64,000 bases of DNA, from the NCBI GenBank assembly GCA_039621445.1, contig CP154955.1:49646086-49710085 (forward strand). Direction: 5' to 3'. The translations under genes were made by a program, and so were the position numbers. The number at the start of each line of letters is the position of its first letter. Position 1 is the first letter of the stretch. The notes below the pieces were generated by a model. The model was not told where the DNA came from, did no database searches, and was given only the letters and a program-made list of their open reading frames with translations. This document shows positions 24,401-30,533 of the stretch, piece after piece. Source of the stretch: Euglena gracilis (lineage: Eukaryota; Euglenida; Euglenophyceae; Euglenales).

Positions 24401-25711
24401 CTTTCGTAACTGAGTGTATATGTGTTTATGGATGGATGTGTGTTATGTCTGTCGATGATCTGTCATGTCTGTCCTGTCTGTCTGTGAGTCTGCTGTCTCC
24501 TTCACTCCTGTCTGCACATTCATGGATGTATGTTTGTGCGTGTACGTACATGTGTGTACACACATGTACATATGTGTATACACTTTGCGGGATTATTTCA
24601 AACCAGTTTCTATGTTTCTAAATCCCCTAAACTCACGGTATTTTCTGCCATTCTTGTTTTGAGAAGATTGAATGCAGAAATGGTTGCTCAAGGCGCATTG
24701 GAGCCCCAACATACACATCTAGGAACCATCCGGCCTGTCGATTTGCCCTGGTTCCACAGGAAACTACGGCGAGGCCTACCAGCTAATTGAAAAGATGCGG
24801 GACCGCAACATTGTCCTGAGCTACTATTTGGAACAGTCGCTGGTGGAGGTGCGATTTTCTTTTTTCAGTCCAGTTTTCACAACCATAATCGGCATTCGTT
24901 CAAGGCCACGTTTTGTGAGTGTTGTTCCTAGGAAGAGAAATACGGACGTGTTGGATGGTTATGGTATTTCAGTCCTTTGTTTGACGCCTGCATTGTATTT
25001 CTCCCTCCTGCGGCTGAATGTCATGCGAAACTCGACGTCCCCACCAAAATATTAACTCTCCCAGCCGGGTCTACTTTTTTGGGTTCCTTTGCTGAAAATC
25101 CCAAGGGCGCGTTATTTTTTGGGGGTCTACTTTTTGGATCTTTGCTGAAAAAATTGAAATTGGAAATGAACAGGAAAAGTCTCAAAAAATGCCAACTTTG
25201 GCATATGTAACAGAGGCAGAAATCGAAACATGTCAAAAAACCACCCATTTTGGGAGCATTTTCACAGCTTCAGGGGGGTCTACTTTTTTTGGATTTTCCC
25301 CGAAGGGGGGTCAACTTTTGGATTTTTTTTTGCTGAAAATCAGCGGGGGGTCTTATTTGGGGGGGCTCTTACTTTTGGAGGGGGTCTGATTTTGGGGATT
25401 TACAGGCCCCAGAACCTCCGTTTGTTGTGTGTGCGTGCGTGTGTCTGTGTGCGTGTGTGCGTACCTGCATGTGTGCGTGTGCACGCGTATGCCTGTGCAC
25501 ACTTGTGTATCCACACCAATATGAACAAATATGCCTGAAATTCTCCGTTCACTATCCGCACTCTTTGGTTTTTCTTGAAAGTGGATGCAAAGCCAATCGT
25601 TTCACTCCACTGGTCCGCCACTCCTCTCTCCCTCAGAACGTGTACGCCTCGATGGGCATTGAGAACGGGCAGCAGGGGGATGGGGTGGAGGAGGGCATCC
25701 CGGAGGAATGA
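1..25711 (+). CDS. IFT140: IFT140 gene, 3' part (15 exons, 5' end outside window)
   Basis: IFT140 is a core subunit of the IFT-A complex, which drives retrograde transport and membrane-protein entry in cilia and flagella. The exons spell about 545 residues of its C-terminal TPR-like solenoid in the order expected for the family. Recognisable stretches include GWWAQYNESNGNYEVALHFY, SVAAYHLARHYEDSG, IYVMAANFLQ, ARALDSLATFYDACAQVEID and RIEVAER/FVRARSLVKSDPEEM. Splice phases agree across most junctions, and the last exon ends in an acidic tail (EEGIPEE) and TGA at 25709-25711. The N-terminal WD40 propellers lie upstream of the window. Introns run from about 300 bp to 8.7 kb. Exons are clearly richer in G+C than the introns. 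No other family fits; the assignment comes from remembered conservation of IFT140, not a search. Confidence 0.95.
233..341 (+). CDS. IFT140: IFT140 exon A
   Basis: After the acceptor CAG at 230-232 the exon reads YFESIGDVDNAIAQYEAS and then HRYEVPRMLWDNQQIT. This is the family motif of alternating helices followed by the conserved 'RxEVPRML'. It ends on a complete codon before GTACGC. Confidence 0.93.
603..719 (+). CDS. IFT140: IFT140 exon B
   Basis: Thirty-nine codons between CTGCAG and GTGTGC. DLEVYVKRSGDKELFGWWAQ is followed by YNESNGNYEVALHFYEQAE, matching the WWAQYxES...AxxxYxxA helix pair of IFT140. Phase 0 at both ends. Confidence 0.95.
720..3306 (+). other. IFT140 intron with one poly-C/AAATAAGACC repeat
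   Basis: 2.6-kb intron. The part at 2217-2650 is a degenerate inverted repeat built from AATAAGACCC and its complement, including a GGCGCTTTGCGCC palindrome at 2393-2405. Elsewhere there is only low-complexity T-rich and GCA-rich sequence. Confidence 0.6.
3307..3462 (+). CDS. IFT140: IFT140 exon C
   Basis: DTLSRVRLFCFLNNIEEARE, then LVDHTQNSVAAYHLARHYED. The motif xVRxxCF...A..YHLAR.YE is strongly conserved. The start after CTCCAG is firm. The 3' end is uncertain: conserved sequence stops at SGQ (about 3436), and the first in-phase GT is at 3463, which would add about nine unconserved residues. Confidence 0.85.
3463..4457 (+). other. IFT140 intron
   Basis: About 1 kb of intron with no recognisable element. 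The part just before the next exon (about 4290-4457) is unusually G+C-rich, so the next exon may start earlier than drawn. Confidence 0.5.
4458..4526 (+). CDS. IFT140: IFT140 exon D
   Basis: Encodes AIQYFTVAQAYRRAISIAKNEDM, matching the family motif AxxxYxxAqaYkxAIrxakexx. The donor GTGCGC follows directly. The acceptor GGGAG at 4453-4457 is the in-phase choice but has no good pyrimidine tract, so the 5' edge is approximate. Confidence 0.82.
4527..5620 (+). other. IFT140 intron
   Basis: About 1.1 kb with a poly-C tract near 4942-4963 and a poly-T run near 5152-5165. No element or gene is recognised. Confidence 0.5.
5621..5702 (+). CDS. IFT140: IFT140 exon E
   Basis: ETDVLQLALKANKHSVMLDA then AAYFEAK. 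It joins smoothly to the NEDM end of the previous exon and matches xxLxxLALxs....m..AArYfE. Acceptor GCGCAG, donor G|GTAGGC; it ends one base into a glycine codon completed by the next exon. Confidence 0.93.
5703..7278 (+). other. IFT140 intron with a poly-C-capped element
   Basis: 1.6-kb intron. It holds the TA-flanked inverted-repeat element at 5777-6115. The remainder shows only short G/C homopolymers. Confidence 0.6.
5777..6115. mobile_element. Poly-C-capped inverted-repeat element, TA flanks
   Basis: Left end CCCCCCCCAAATACAAAACC (from 5778) is the reverse complement of the right end GGTTTTGTATTTGGGGGGGG near 6094-6114. TA lies directly outside both ends (5775-5776 and 6116-6117). Inside, the word TTTATATTTGGG and its complement recur, and a GGCGCTTTGCGCC palindrome lies at 6014-6026. 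It has no coding capacity; the TA flanks suggest a target duplication. Confidence 0.6.
7279..7426 (+). CDS. IFT140: IFT140 exon F
   Basis: LEDKAVLLYQRGGNLAKAIM, then LCVKGKLFEVLTQIADDLDA and DADPEVFAR. The motif DxAVxLYxxgG..KAxxLc....F..L..IAxDLdxxxDP is typical of IFT140. Acceptor CCCCAG, donor CG|GTGTGA; the split arginine is completed in the next exon (CG+A). Confidence 0.95.
7427..8082 (+). other. IFT140 intron
   Basis: 650-bp intron ending in a clear T9 tract and AG at 8081-8082. Nothing else is recognised. Confidence 0.55.
8083..8112 (+). CDS. IFT140: IFT140 exon G (short)
   Basis: Starts after TTTTTTTTTAG and completes the split Arg codon, reading CADFFVENKQ, the counterpart of the CxDFFxExxQ helix of IFT140. 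Conserved sequence continues through F to about 8122, where no GT exists. The drawn end uses the in-phase donor CA|GTTCCG. Confidence 0.75.
8113..9423 (+). other. IFT140 intron with tandem repeat and an element remnant
   Basis: 1.3 kb. At 8214-8282 a 9-10-bp unit (TTTCACCAT / TTTCAACAT) is repeated about seven times. At 8410-8470 there is a fragment starting CAGGGCGGTCC and ending GGACCGCCCTTG, related to the CAGGGCGG transposon family seen whole at 58832 and 60395. Confidence 0.55.
9424..9559 (+). CDS. IFT140: IFT140 exon H
   Basis: Core RAAQMFINAKAYERALQLCL then EKEVHLTDEMAESMTLPK, matching the family motif RAvxxLxxakxyxeALqlC...v.iTeexAExmt. Donor AAG|GTGCCC is firm. The acceptor is either CATCAG at 9423 (adds QQGAQAQ, canonical with exon G) or CCCAG at 9445 (better protein alignment). 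Confidence 0.88.
9560..10626 (+). other. IFT140 intron with AT-rich tract
   Basis: About 1.1 kb. The stretch 9826-9930 is nearly pure A/T with TATA-type dinucleotide runs. Nothing else is recognised. Confidence 0.55.
10627..10738 (+). CDS. IFT140: IFT140 exon I
   Basis: TEDEDAEAYRIALLKKVAKV then AKIQESYHLACKKYTQAG. The SYHLAxKKYTQAG motif is a hallmark of IFT140. Acceptor CACACAG, donor G|GTGTGT, leading straight into a (GT)n microsatellite. Confidence 0.95.
11227..11880. mobile_element. Poly-C-capped inverted-repeat element, TA flanks
   Basis: The left end is a C run followed by AAATATAAGAAACC; the right end is GGGTTTCTCATATTTGGGGG. TA lies immediately outside both ends (11225-11226 and 11881-11882). 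The word TTTCTTATATTTGG recurs internally. A GC-rich minisatellite (CCGGGCCGGGC) sits in the middle. Confidence 0.55.
11922..12039. mobile_element. Short hAT-like element, CATACCATTGC family
   Basis: Begins CATACCATTGCTCAAGG, like the intact element at 14896, and is bracketed by the same 8 bases, GTTCTGGC, at 11914-11921 and 12040-12047. The right inverted end is strongly decayed (CCTGGTTTG). The internal 'tgactggttttt...gtggaaagtgacccc' sequence matches the larger family member. Confidence 0.55.
12149..12267 (+). CDS. IFT140: IFT140 exon J
   Basis: Completes the split Gly codon and reads DKLKAMQMLLKSGDKERIIF then FAQHSRQPDIYVMAANFLQ. The motif gDkxkAmkaLLKSGDtekIixFA..sR..eiYimAANYLQ is among the most conserved in IFT140. 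Donor CAG|GTGGCC. Confidence 0.97.
12268..12576 (+). repeat. IFT140 intron dominated by (CA)n
   Basis: Short 309-bp intron. Much of it is a (CA)n microsatellite at about 12408-12489 with a small interruption near 12450-12465. Confidence 0.85.
12577..12698 (+). CDS. IFT140: IFT140 exon K
   Basis: NLDWHNDKEIMKTIIAFYTK then ARALDSLATFYDACAQVEID. Matches nLDWr.epeIMKxIIgFYtKgrAldlLAxFYdACAQvEIDEY. The donor GA|GTACCG gives phase 2, completed by the single A that opens the next exon. Confidence 0.96.
12699..13160 (+). repeat. IFT140 intron with (CT)n and G20+ tract
   Basis: 460 bp. Two CT runs at about 12997-13012 and 13057-13076 bracket a run of more than 20 G at about 13022-13043 interrupted only by single T residues. 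Such a G block could form a quadruplex. No gene. Confidence 0.7.
13161..13295 (+). CDS. IFT140: IFT140 exon L
   Basis: After GGCAG the exon reads VRPAWDYEKALEAMKEAHKY then LAKSKSPDRDAKLQQTAERI and EVAER. Matches YdKAlgAl.EAyKcLaKak..d...rla.Lq.ri. The donor AG|GTGTGG splits an Arg codon completed by the next exon. Confidence 0.95.
14896..15480. mobile_element. hAT-like non-autonomous element carrying a kinase-like exon fragment
   Basis: Ends CATACCATTGCTTA and TAAGCAATGGTATG apart from one or two subterminal mismatches. The 8 bases outside are identical, GTGGGGGG at 14888-14895 and 15481-15488, which is the hAT target-duplication length. It encodes no transposase. The interior carries a 155-bp segment (15066-15222) that also occurs at 50635-50790 in the opposite orientation, so the element probably picked up host DNA. 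Confidence 0.78.
15065..15112 (+). pseudogene. Captured kinase-like exon fragment with splice donor
   Basis: Reads VEYVPGGRLVAGVVNK and is followed directly by GTAAGT, a textbook donor. VEYVPGG resembles kinase subdomain V and the VEYVPQGTVSR exon of the kinase gene in this window. With only 16 residues the kinase assignment is an inference. It lies inside the 14896-15480 transposon and cannot act as an exon of IFT140 in a useful frame. Confidence 0.45.
15886..16031 (+). CDS. IFT140: IFT140 exon M
   Basis: Completes the split Arg and reads FVRARSLVKSDPEEMIQVCN then GLLAEADIEHSVRVGDVFAL and LVEFYTSQ. Matches FvqArr....DP.e.i..c..Ll.e.d.e..iRiGDvyalLveyy. Acceptor CCTCAG, donor G|GTATGG. Confidence 0.96.
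16175..16268. repeat. Tandem AATCACGAAT-type repeat
   Basis: About six imperfect copies of AATAATCACGAA / AATGATCACAA. A small related patch recurs at 20172-20195. Confidence 0.8.
16900..19579. mobile_element. 2.7-kb fold-back element, TA flanks
   Basis: The two halves are imperfect reverse complements around about 18240. For example, AACGGGGCGCTGGCGGGTCG near 17133 pairs with the region around 19295-19312, and the ACTGTTAGATGGGGCATTTT block near 17368 pairs with 19000-19050. Outer ends GTGCTGAGCTCTT and AAGAGCTCAGCAC are exact inverted copies and sit directly next to TA on both sides (16898-16899, 19580-19581). No transposase frame survives. A CCGGGCC-type minisatellite at 19398-19480 interrupts the right arm. 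Confidence 0.65.
20816..21109. mobile_element. hAT-like element, CAGGCTTGTGCTTA family
   Basis: Left end CAGGCTTGTGCTTA and right end TAAGCACAAGCATG. The 8 bases outside are TCCCCCAT (20808-20815) and CCCCCCAT (21110-21117), seven of eight identical. The interior is G/C homopolymer-rich with the palindrome GGCGCCGAAGGCGCC at 20961-20975. No coding capacity. A larger relative with perfect duplication is at 38192-38874. Confidence 0.72.
21585..21710. repeat. ATGC / TCTG / TATG microsatellite block
   Basis: Adjacent runs of GCAT, CTGT and GTAT tetranucleotides stop just before the fold-back element that starts at 21724. Confidence 0.9.
21724..24416. mobile_element. 2.7-kb Tc1/mariner-like long inverted repeat, TA flanks
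   Basis: Arms of about 420 bp (21724-22143 and 23998-24416) are near-identical reverse complements. The ends read CACTCAGTTACGAAAGTCTT, followed by CATACCCC, and TA lies directly outside both (21722-21723 and 24417-24418). Inner parts also pair (22590-22690 with 23870-23975). The left arm is interrupted by another element at 22144-22543. 'AAAGTCTTCATACCCC' ends plus a TA duplication are typical of Tc1/mariner. No DDE transposase was recognised, so it looks non-autonomous. Confidence 0.72.
22144..22543. mobile_element. Nested element with CAG(A/G)GGTTTTCTTAAGGACC ends
   Basis: Left end CAGAGGTTTTCTTAAGGACC, right end TCCTGATTAGAAAACCCCTG. It splits the left arm of the fold-back element, whose right arm lacks it, so it inserted later. 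Its body ('ggtgctggctgg...cccaaatccagctgggttgg') recurs at about 50790-51130 and 51616-52068. Flanking bases show no clean duplication. Confidence 0.6.
24760..24848 (+). CDS. IFT140: IFT140 exon N
   Basis: NYGEAYQLIEKMRDRNIVLS then YYLEQSLVE, matching the family end yxxAyxlieeMr.r.i.ls.Yld...ve. Acceptor TTCCACAG, donor GAG|GTGCGA. Joined in phase across the 8.7-kb intron. Confidence 0.95.
24849..25636 (+). other. Last IFT140 intron
   Basis: 790 bp. It carries a poly-G/TCTACTTTT type degenerate inverted repeat (about 25066-25400) and a (GT)-rich tract at 25425-25490. Ends in CTCTCCCTCAG. Confidence 0.6.
25637..25711 (+). CDS. IFT140: IFT140 last exon and stop
   Basis: NVYASMGIENGQQGDGVEEG then IPEE and TGA. 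An acidic C-terminus after 'vxxiyxxmG' is usual for IFT140. No clear AATAAA was found close downstream, so the transcript end is not placed. Confidence 0.92.
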   Translation, partial: NVYASMGIENGQQGDGVEEGIPEE

Positions 25712-28000
25712 CCGGAGGGACTCGATGCGGTCACTTCCGCCCATTCCTTTCCCTTCCAATTCGGTGGTCGCATTGTCTCTCACCCCCATTCCGCCCTTTT
25801 CGTCAGTGGGAGGCTTCTGCGGCTGGCTTGATGGCTCAATGGCAGAAGGCTAGATGGTGAGCACGGCACCATCATGCGGAAAGCAGAAACCCCTCAGGAG
25901 ACACAGCATGAAATCAGACCCATCTTCTCCCACCCAACCTCCCGCACCTCATACCTACACACTTTCTGCATGACCTTCTTGTGGACAAATGAGGTACGAA
26001 CCAGAACGTGGTATTCCTTGTGAATCATTAACATTTCCCGATCACTGGCTTCTACTAAACTATGTTGGAACCCCAACTCTGTTTTAAGTGCTTTGAGAGG
26101 TTTTATTTTGCGTTGGCGCAGCAGGGCTCTGCTCATTTTATTGCGTTGATTTAACACGTTGTGTGGCATTGACCCCCCCCAAGTAGACACCCACCAAAGA
26201 TAAAAAAAACCAAAATAAGGCCACCCTTGGATCAAAGATCCAAGGGTGACAAGGATCTAACATATTTTTTGACATTCACATAATTTTTGGCCCATTTTTG
26301 CATGTTGAAAAATTGCATTTTTGAAAACAGTTTTGTTCATTGTTAAAGATGATCTTTCTTGGACCTGTTTTCTGAACTTCCCTGCGGGAAGGTTTCTCGG
26401 CCCCCGAAGGCCTTTCTCGGCCGATTTTTACAGCAAAAATCCAAAAGTTGACCCTGCCAAAAAATAAGGCAAGACCCCGCTTGGGGTTTTCAGCAACAAA
26501 CCAAATAGTAGACGGGTTCTTATTCCTGGGGTGGTCCGCAACATCTGAAGCCAGCAACTGGCCTCCCCTTGTCCCTGAGTCACTCTTCTCTCGCGCACCG
26601 CTGTATGTTCTGCCGCACCATGAATTCTGGACGTTCCTGCCACCTTTCTGTCGGTGTAAAATGTAGGTCGCCTGTGTGCGGTGTAGCACGTAGTGGTAGG
26701 GGTAGGTGTAACGTGTACCTCGCAGTGTAGATTACTGCTCGCACGCGCGTGTGCGTGTGCGTGCGTGTGAATGTGGCACTGGGTGGACTGGACAGTGGAA
26801 CAGGGAAATTGTCCAGGGTTTGGAATTTTGGGAAAGGTTCCACCTTGCGCATCTATGCAAAGCTGGTAAGAAAGAAAAAGAATAGAATACAGCCTGGCAA
26901 ATATTCAGGCACAAATCAGGCACAATGTTGCTAATGGGAAATCAGGTACAGTCCGGACAACAACTGCGGGGGACAAAAATTCATTGGAAACCACCCTGAT
27001 TTCCCCATAATTTCCCCCCTGATTTTTTCCAGCACACTTTTTTTTTGGAGGGCCACTTTCAGGGGTGGTCAAATTTCACACGAAAAACGATGGGCTGCAA
27101 GGTTGTCAATATTTTTTTCTTGCAATGAAAATCGCAAAAAGGCCATCAGAGACCATCAGTCCATTTTGACGCTGACAAATACTTTTTCTGTGAAATGTTG
27201 AATTTTTCATTTTTCAACGAATGCAAATTTTGTCAGACCTTTTCCTTATGGAGAGTTTCTGGTGACTTTTGTCTCGTTTTTTTTTTGCCCCGCTTGGAAC
27301 CTATAAGGACCTGGAAAGCAGGGGGGGGCAGAATACACCCACCGCCCCATTTTTCAAACCCTTTACCAACCGGTCCGACGCGGAAATGGAAATCCAGCAC
27401 GTCTTTTTCGGGGCCCCGCAAGTGCATGGAGCCTGCCGAATCGCGGGGTTTCCATACTGCGGACTCTTTTCGTTGATGGAAGTCAGTAAGAGGCACCGCC
27501 GCCACACAAACGCATAAAAACACAGAAAAATCCGGCGGGGGGGGGAAGAGCTCAGAATGGCATGAGAAGGGCTGTTAGCATGGCAAGAGATGCTTGATTT
27601 TCGTGCCTCGCCTTCTCCGTACTGTTCGTCGCGCCGGCCGCCGGCCGTTGCCTTTTTGCTTCGCAAGCCCTGGCAGGGCTGTTCCCGGGGCTGCTCTTTG
27701 TGCCGCCTCGGAACAAGAGAGCAGGCTGCTGCCACTGTTGGCTTTGTGCCTCGCCCTCGGACACCTCGGGCTCCTCACTTTGCCATTGTGAGGACATGCC
27801 TTGCTCCGACTGGTGGGGTTGGGGCTGATCGCAGGAGACCCACCGGCCTTTCGGACTCCCACGACACAGGAAGGGGGAGGAAGGGACCACGAGGGCGAAG
27901 CACAAGAAGATGAAACACAGAAAGAGACCACCATCCCCATCGGGGGGGGGGGGCACCAAGCGACCATGGGAGAGGGGGGGGGGGGCGGGGCCACGGCGGT
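25712..28000. other. Intergenic region 3' of IFT140
   Basis: No host gene was recognised. A long minus-strand open frame at 27552-28124 runs out of the retrotransposon end repeat and is rich in Q, S and A. It could be element-derived 5' sequence of a second copy, but nothing in it identifies a domain. Confidence 0.45.
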
Positions 28001-29221
28001 TCAGCTTCGCCAAGGTGTCGGAGGAGGCCTCATCATCGCCAACTCCGGCAACAAAGGCGCAGTAAGAAGCACCCCCCGCGCACGCACAAACACACCAGAA
28101 CAGAACAGCCGGCAAGGAAAGCACTGGGTGGGTGGTTGGGGCTGCTTGGTTGGGGGTCCCTTTTCTGGTTGGGATGTTTTTCTGCTGATTTTTTGGGTGG
28201 GAGGGTTGGGCTCACCATCTTCTTGTGCTTCGCCCTCGTGGTCCCTTCCTCCCCCTTCCTGTGTCGTGGGAGTCCGAGACCATTCGGGCTCCGCACTGCG
28301 AGATGGTGAGGTACTGTGCACCCCCCTTTGGGCCATAATATTTTGAATTTTTGACACGACTCCCAGCCTCAAATAATGAGCATGGAAGGCACCAAAAATT
28401 TTCCACTGACCCAGCTGCTGGACTTCTTCCACTTGCAAACCAGCATTTTTCCACCATAAGACCCCAGCCCCTCTGGTGCTGTGGGGTTTCCAGTGGGTGG
28501 TGTCCACCCCCCCCTCCTGCAGAATTTCTTTGGTTAGGGAATTCACCCTTTCTGATGTCAAAGGTCTTTTCCCATCCAAAGACCACAACAAATTATTTTT
28601 GTGCCCAACCATGTGGGCTGTCCTTTCCACATACTCTTTCAATAAATGCCAGGGGCTGATGAGGGGGGTGTGTGGCAAATTCAAAATCTCTTCCCATTTT
28701 GGGAATTGCCACCCTTTCCTTTGCAATAAAATGAAAATTTTTTCTCCCACGAAACTGATTTTTCGCTGTGTCCTGGCTAAATCAACCCCCCTGTGGAGGG
28801 CCAAAAGCCGGATGAGTCTGTTTCTGAGCTCTTTCACAGATAGGTCTGACAGGGGTGTGGAATTCCTCATGATGTTTTCTAGGAAATCAGTGGGGTCCCA
28901 AAAGTGGGCATACTTGCAGACATTGGCATTCCACTTCCTTTTCAATGGAGCCAGAAGGGGTGAAAATCTCAAAGACCCAAACCCTGGGAGTAGTAAGGCT
29001 GCTGCATATGCATTTCGTGCAGTATTGATGCTATGAACAGCAAGATCAAGGATGGCTTCAGCCATCTTGGGGACTGTGCACTGCTGCAGAGGCACCCCTT
29101 TGTGCAATAATTGACCCACCAATGCCCTGAAGGCTGAGTCATATCTTTTGACATTTCCCAGATTTTTTATGTAAGTGTGTACATCGAAACTTCCTGGGAT
29201 TGTAATATTTGCCTGACACAA
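28001..29221 (-). CDS. Tyrosine recombinase of the retrotransposon
   Basis: 406-codon frame. Motifs of the integrase/Cre fold: an Arg box in RLLALHRGVDLARTQRK (about residues 138-154), H-x-x-R in KPHSTRGAG (His247, Arg250), LGQWK at 270-274, and the presumed nucleophile Tyr283 in HAHYLRLG. Such an enzyme would join circular cDNA to the target without a DDE integrase. It lies in the same frame as RNase H upstream, separated by one TGA at 29222-29224. The last ~80 residues are read from terminal-repeat DNA and are probably not part of the fold. Confidence 0.85.
   Translation of the reverse strand: MCQANITIPGSFDVHTYIKNLGNVKRYDSAFRALVGQLLHKGVPLQQCTVPKMAEAILDLAVHSINTARNAYAAALLLPGFGSLRFSPLLAPLKRKWNANVCKYAHFWDPTDFLENIMRNSTPLSDLSVKELRNRLIRLLALHRGVDLARTQRKISFVGEKIFILLQRKGWQFPKWEEILNLPHTPLISPWHLLKEYVERTAHMVGHKNNLLWSLDGKRPLTSERVNSLTKEILQEGGVDTTHWKPHSTRGAGVLWWKNAGLQVEEVQQLGQWKIFGAFHAHYLRLGVVSKIQNIMAQRGVHSTSPSRSAEPEWSRTPTTQEGGGRDHEGEAQEDGEPNPPTQKISRKTSQPEKGPPTKQPQPPTQCFPCRLFCSGVFVRARGVLLTAPLLPELAMMRPPPTPWRS
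28038..28123. repeat. Retrotransposon end repeat, copy 2
   Basis: Direct copy of 33824-33908. The nearby 61-bp inverted repeat 27852-27912 / 28217-28277 may be the internal complementary part of the end structure. Confidence 0.85.
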
Positions 29222-29986
29222 TCAAGCAGGCCAAATTCCACCTTGGGGGGGGGCATCTCCTCCCCCCAGCAGTTGGTGAACAGACCCCACTGGGGGGGTA
29301 CTAGCAAAACCTTGCTGCCTGGCTGCCTGATTGACATTAATTGGCGCCACCATGATGTCGAAGCCCAGTGGGGTACAATCAACAGACAAATTAGGTCTGG
29401 GTTTAACATCCCCTTGGTGGGGGTATCGACAAATGAACTTGGGGAATTTTTTGTTGCTGGGTGTGCAAAACATGTCCACCTCTGGGGTGATGTGGTTTTT
29501 GAAAAACTTCAGAATCTGGTGAAAAATGGTCAGATTCAGGGTATAATCCCCTGGATCTTTTTGCTCCCTGGTCAGGGAGTCTGCCAATTGTTCTTTTGTG
29601 GGAACCCAAACCACCTGCAAGTTGATTTGCCTTTCTTGGCAATGGTACAGAAGGGGTTTTAGGATGGAATTTAAATATGGCTTTTTGCCTCCCCATTTTG
29701 TCAAATAACTGACTGCCACCTGGCTGTCCACATGAAGAACAATGGTTTGTTTTGGTTTTGCCAAAGCCTTTACAGTTTCCACCGCAGACATCAATTCTTT
29801 TTGATTGATGTGAATGACATGCAGGTCCCTCCAGAAATCCTGGACCTTTTGACCAGACTTTTTGTCCAGCCCCCCCCATTGCCAGGTGCTGCTGTCTGAG
29901 AACAGTTCCTGAGAGGCCTGGGATTGCACAGCAGCCTGGAAAAGCATGTCTGCATGCAAGTGGGGGGGGAAAAGTGGCAATTTCAA
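29222..29986 (-). CDS. RNase H domain of the retrotransposon
   Basis: Residues form an RNase H set: Asp31 (FSDSSTWQWGG), Glu64 (NQKELMSAVE), Asp87 (LHVDSQVAVSYL) and Asp136 (EQLADSLTRE). RNase H degrades the RNA of the RNA-DNA hybrid during copying. In the intact element it would directly follow the RT core; here it starts at the inversion breakpoint near 29958. A C-terminal tail rich in small residues leads to a TGA just before the recombinase. Confidence 0.85.
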   Translation of the reverse strand: MKLPLFPPHLHADMLFQAAVQSQASQELFSDSSTWQWGGLDKKSGQKVQDFWRDLHVIHINQKELMSAVETVKALAKPKQTIVLHVDSQVAVSYLTKWGGKKPYLNSILKPLLYHCQERQINLQVVWVPTKEQLADSLTREQKDPGDYTLNLTIFHQILKFFKNHITPEVDMFCTPSNKKFPKFICRYPHQGDVKPRPNLSVDCTPLGFDIMVAPINVNQAARQQGFASTPPVGSVHQLLGGGDAPPQGGIWPA

Positions 29987-30533
29987 GCTGCATGCTTTGG
30001 GTTAAGCAGCCTGCCACAAAAGTTTATGACTCTCATGAGAGTCTGGGAAAGGAAATGGAGGAAGGAAGGAAAGGTAGTTTTCATCTACCTAGACGACATT
30101 TTGCTGTTAGCCCCCAGCAAAAAGACAGCAGCCCAGCATTTGGCAGAAATGAAAAAAGGTCTTTTACTGGCAGGTTTCAGAATAAACCTCCCCAAATCAT
30201 GTCTGGAACCAACACAAGAAATAAAGCATTTGGGCCAGTGGATCAATTTGAAAAAAGGCCAGCTGGAAATTCCACAGGAAAATTAAAATCCCTAAGAAAG
30301 GAATTAGGAAAGGTGCTGACAGCACAAAAGATGAGCTGCAGAAAACTCAGCTCTATTGTAGGGCAAGTCAGAAGCTATTTAGTTTCAATGCCTTTTCTCA
30401 GAATTCTGACAGATCAACTTTGCAAAATGGTGGATTTGCACACAAAGTGGGGTTGGGACCACACCCTGACCATTCCCCAGGGGGTCAAAGATCAAATTGT
30501 GGAGTTAAAAACGTTTTTGCAGCCAGGGGCGAA
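29958..30533 (+). pseudogene. Reverse transcriptase core, inverted relative to the element
   Basis: Contains KWQFQAACFGLSSLPQKF (the 'PFGL..AP..F' region) and FIYLDDILLLAP with the catalytic YLDD box. These are followed by GFRINLPKS (the 'NxxKS' segment) and KHLGQWIN (the 'LG..i' segment). The last three are in one frame at 29924-30286; a frame change then continues as a thumb/connection region to about 30530. Its orientation is opposite to RT start, RNase H and recombinase, so it cannot be expressed with them. Confidence 0.85.

Larger units (their letters stand above)
16032..24759 (+). other. 8.7-kb IFT140 intron built from transposons
   Basis: The largest intron in this part of the gene. 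It holds a tandem of AATCACGAAT-like units (16175-16268), a 2.68-kb fold-back (16900-19579), a hAT-like element (20816-21109) and a second fold-back (21724-24416) flanked by ATGC, TCTG and TATG microsatellites. The flanking exons join in phase (G|GA) and give TSQGNYGEAYQLIEKM, so the intron must be removed as a unit. No other gene was recognised inside. Confidence 0.75.

Noticed and set aside
27552-28124. 190-codon minus-strand ORF as a host gene
   Set aside because: Begins in the retrotransposon end repeat and has no recognisable domain; more likely element-derived.
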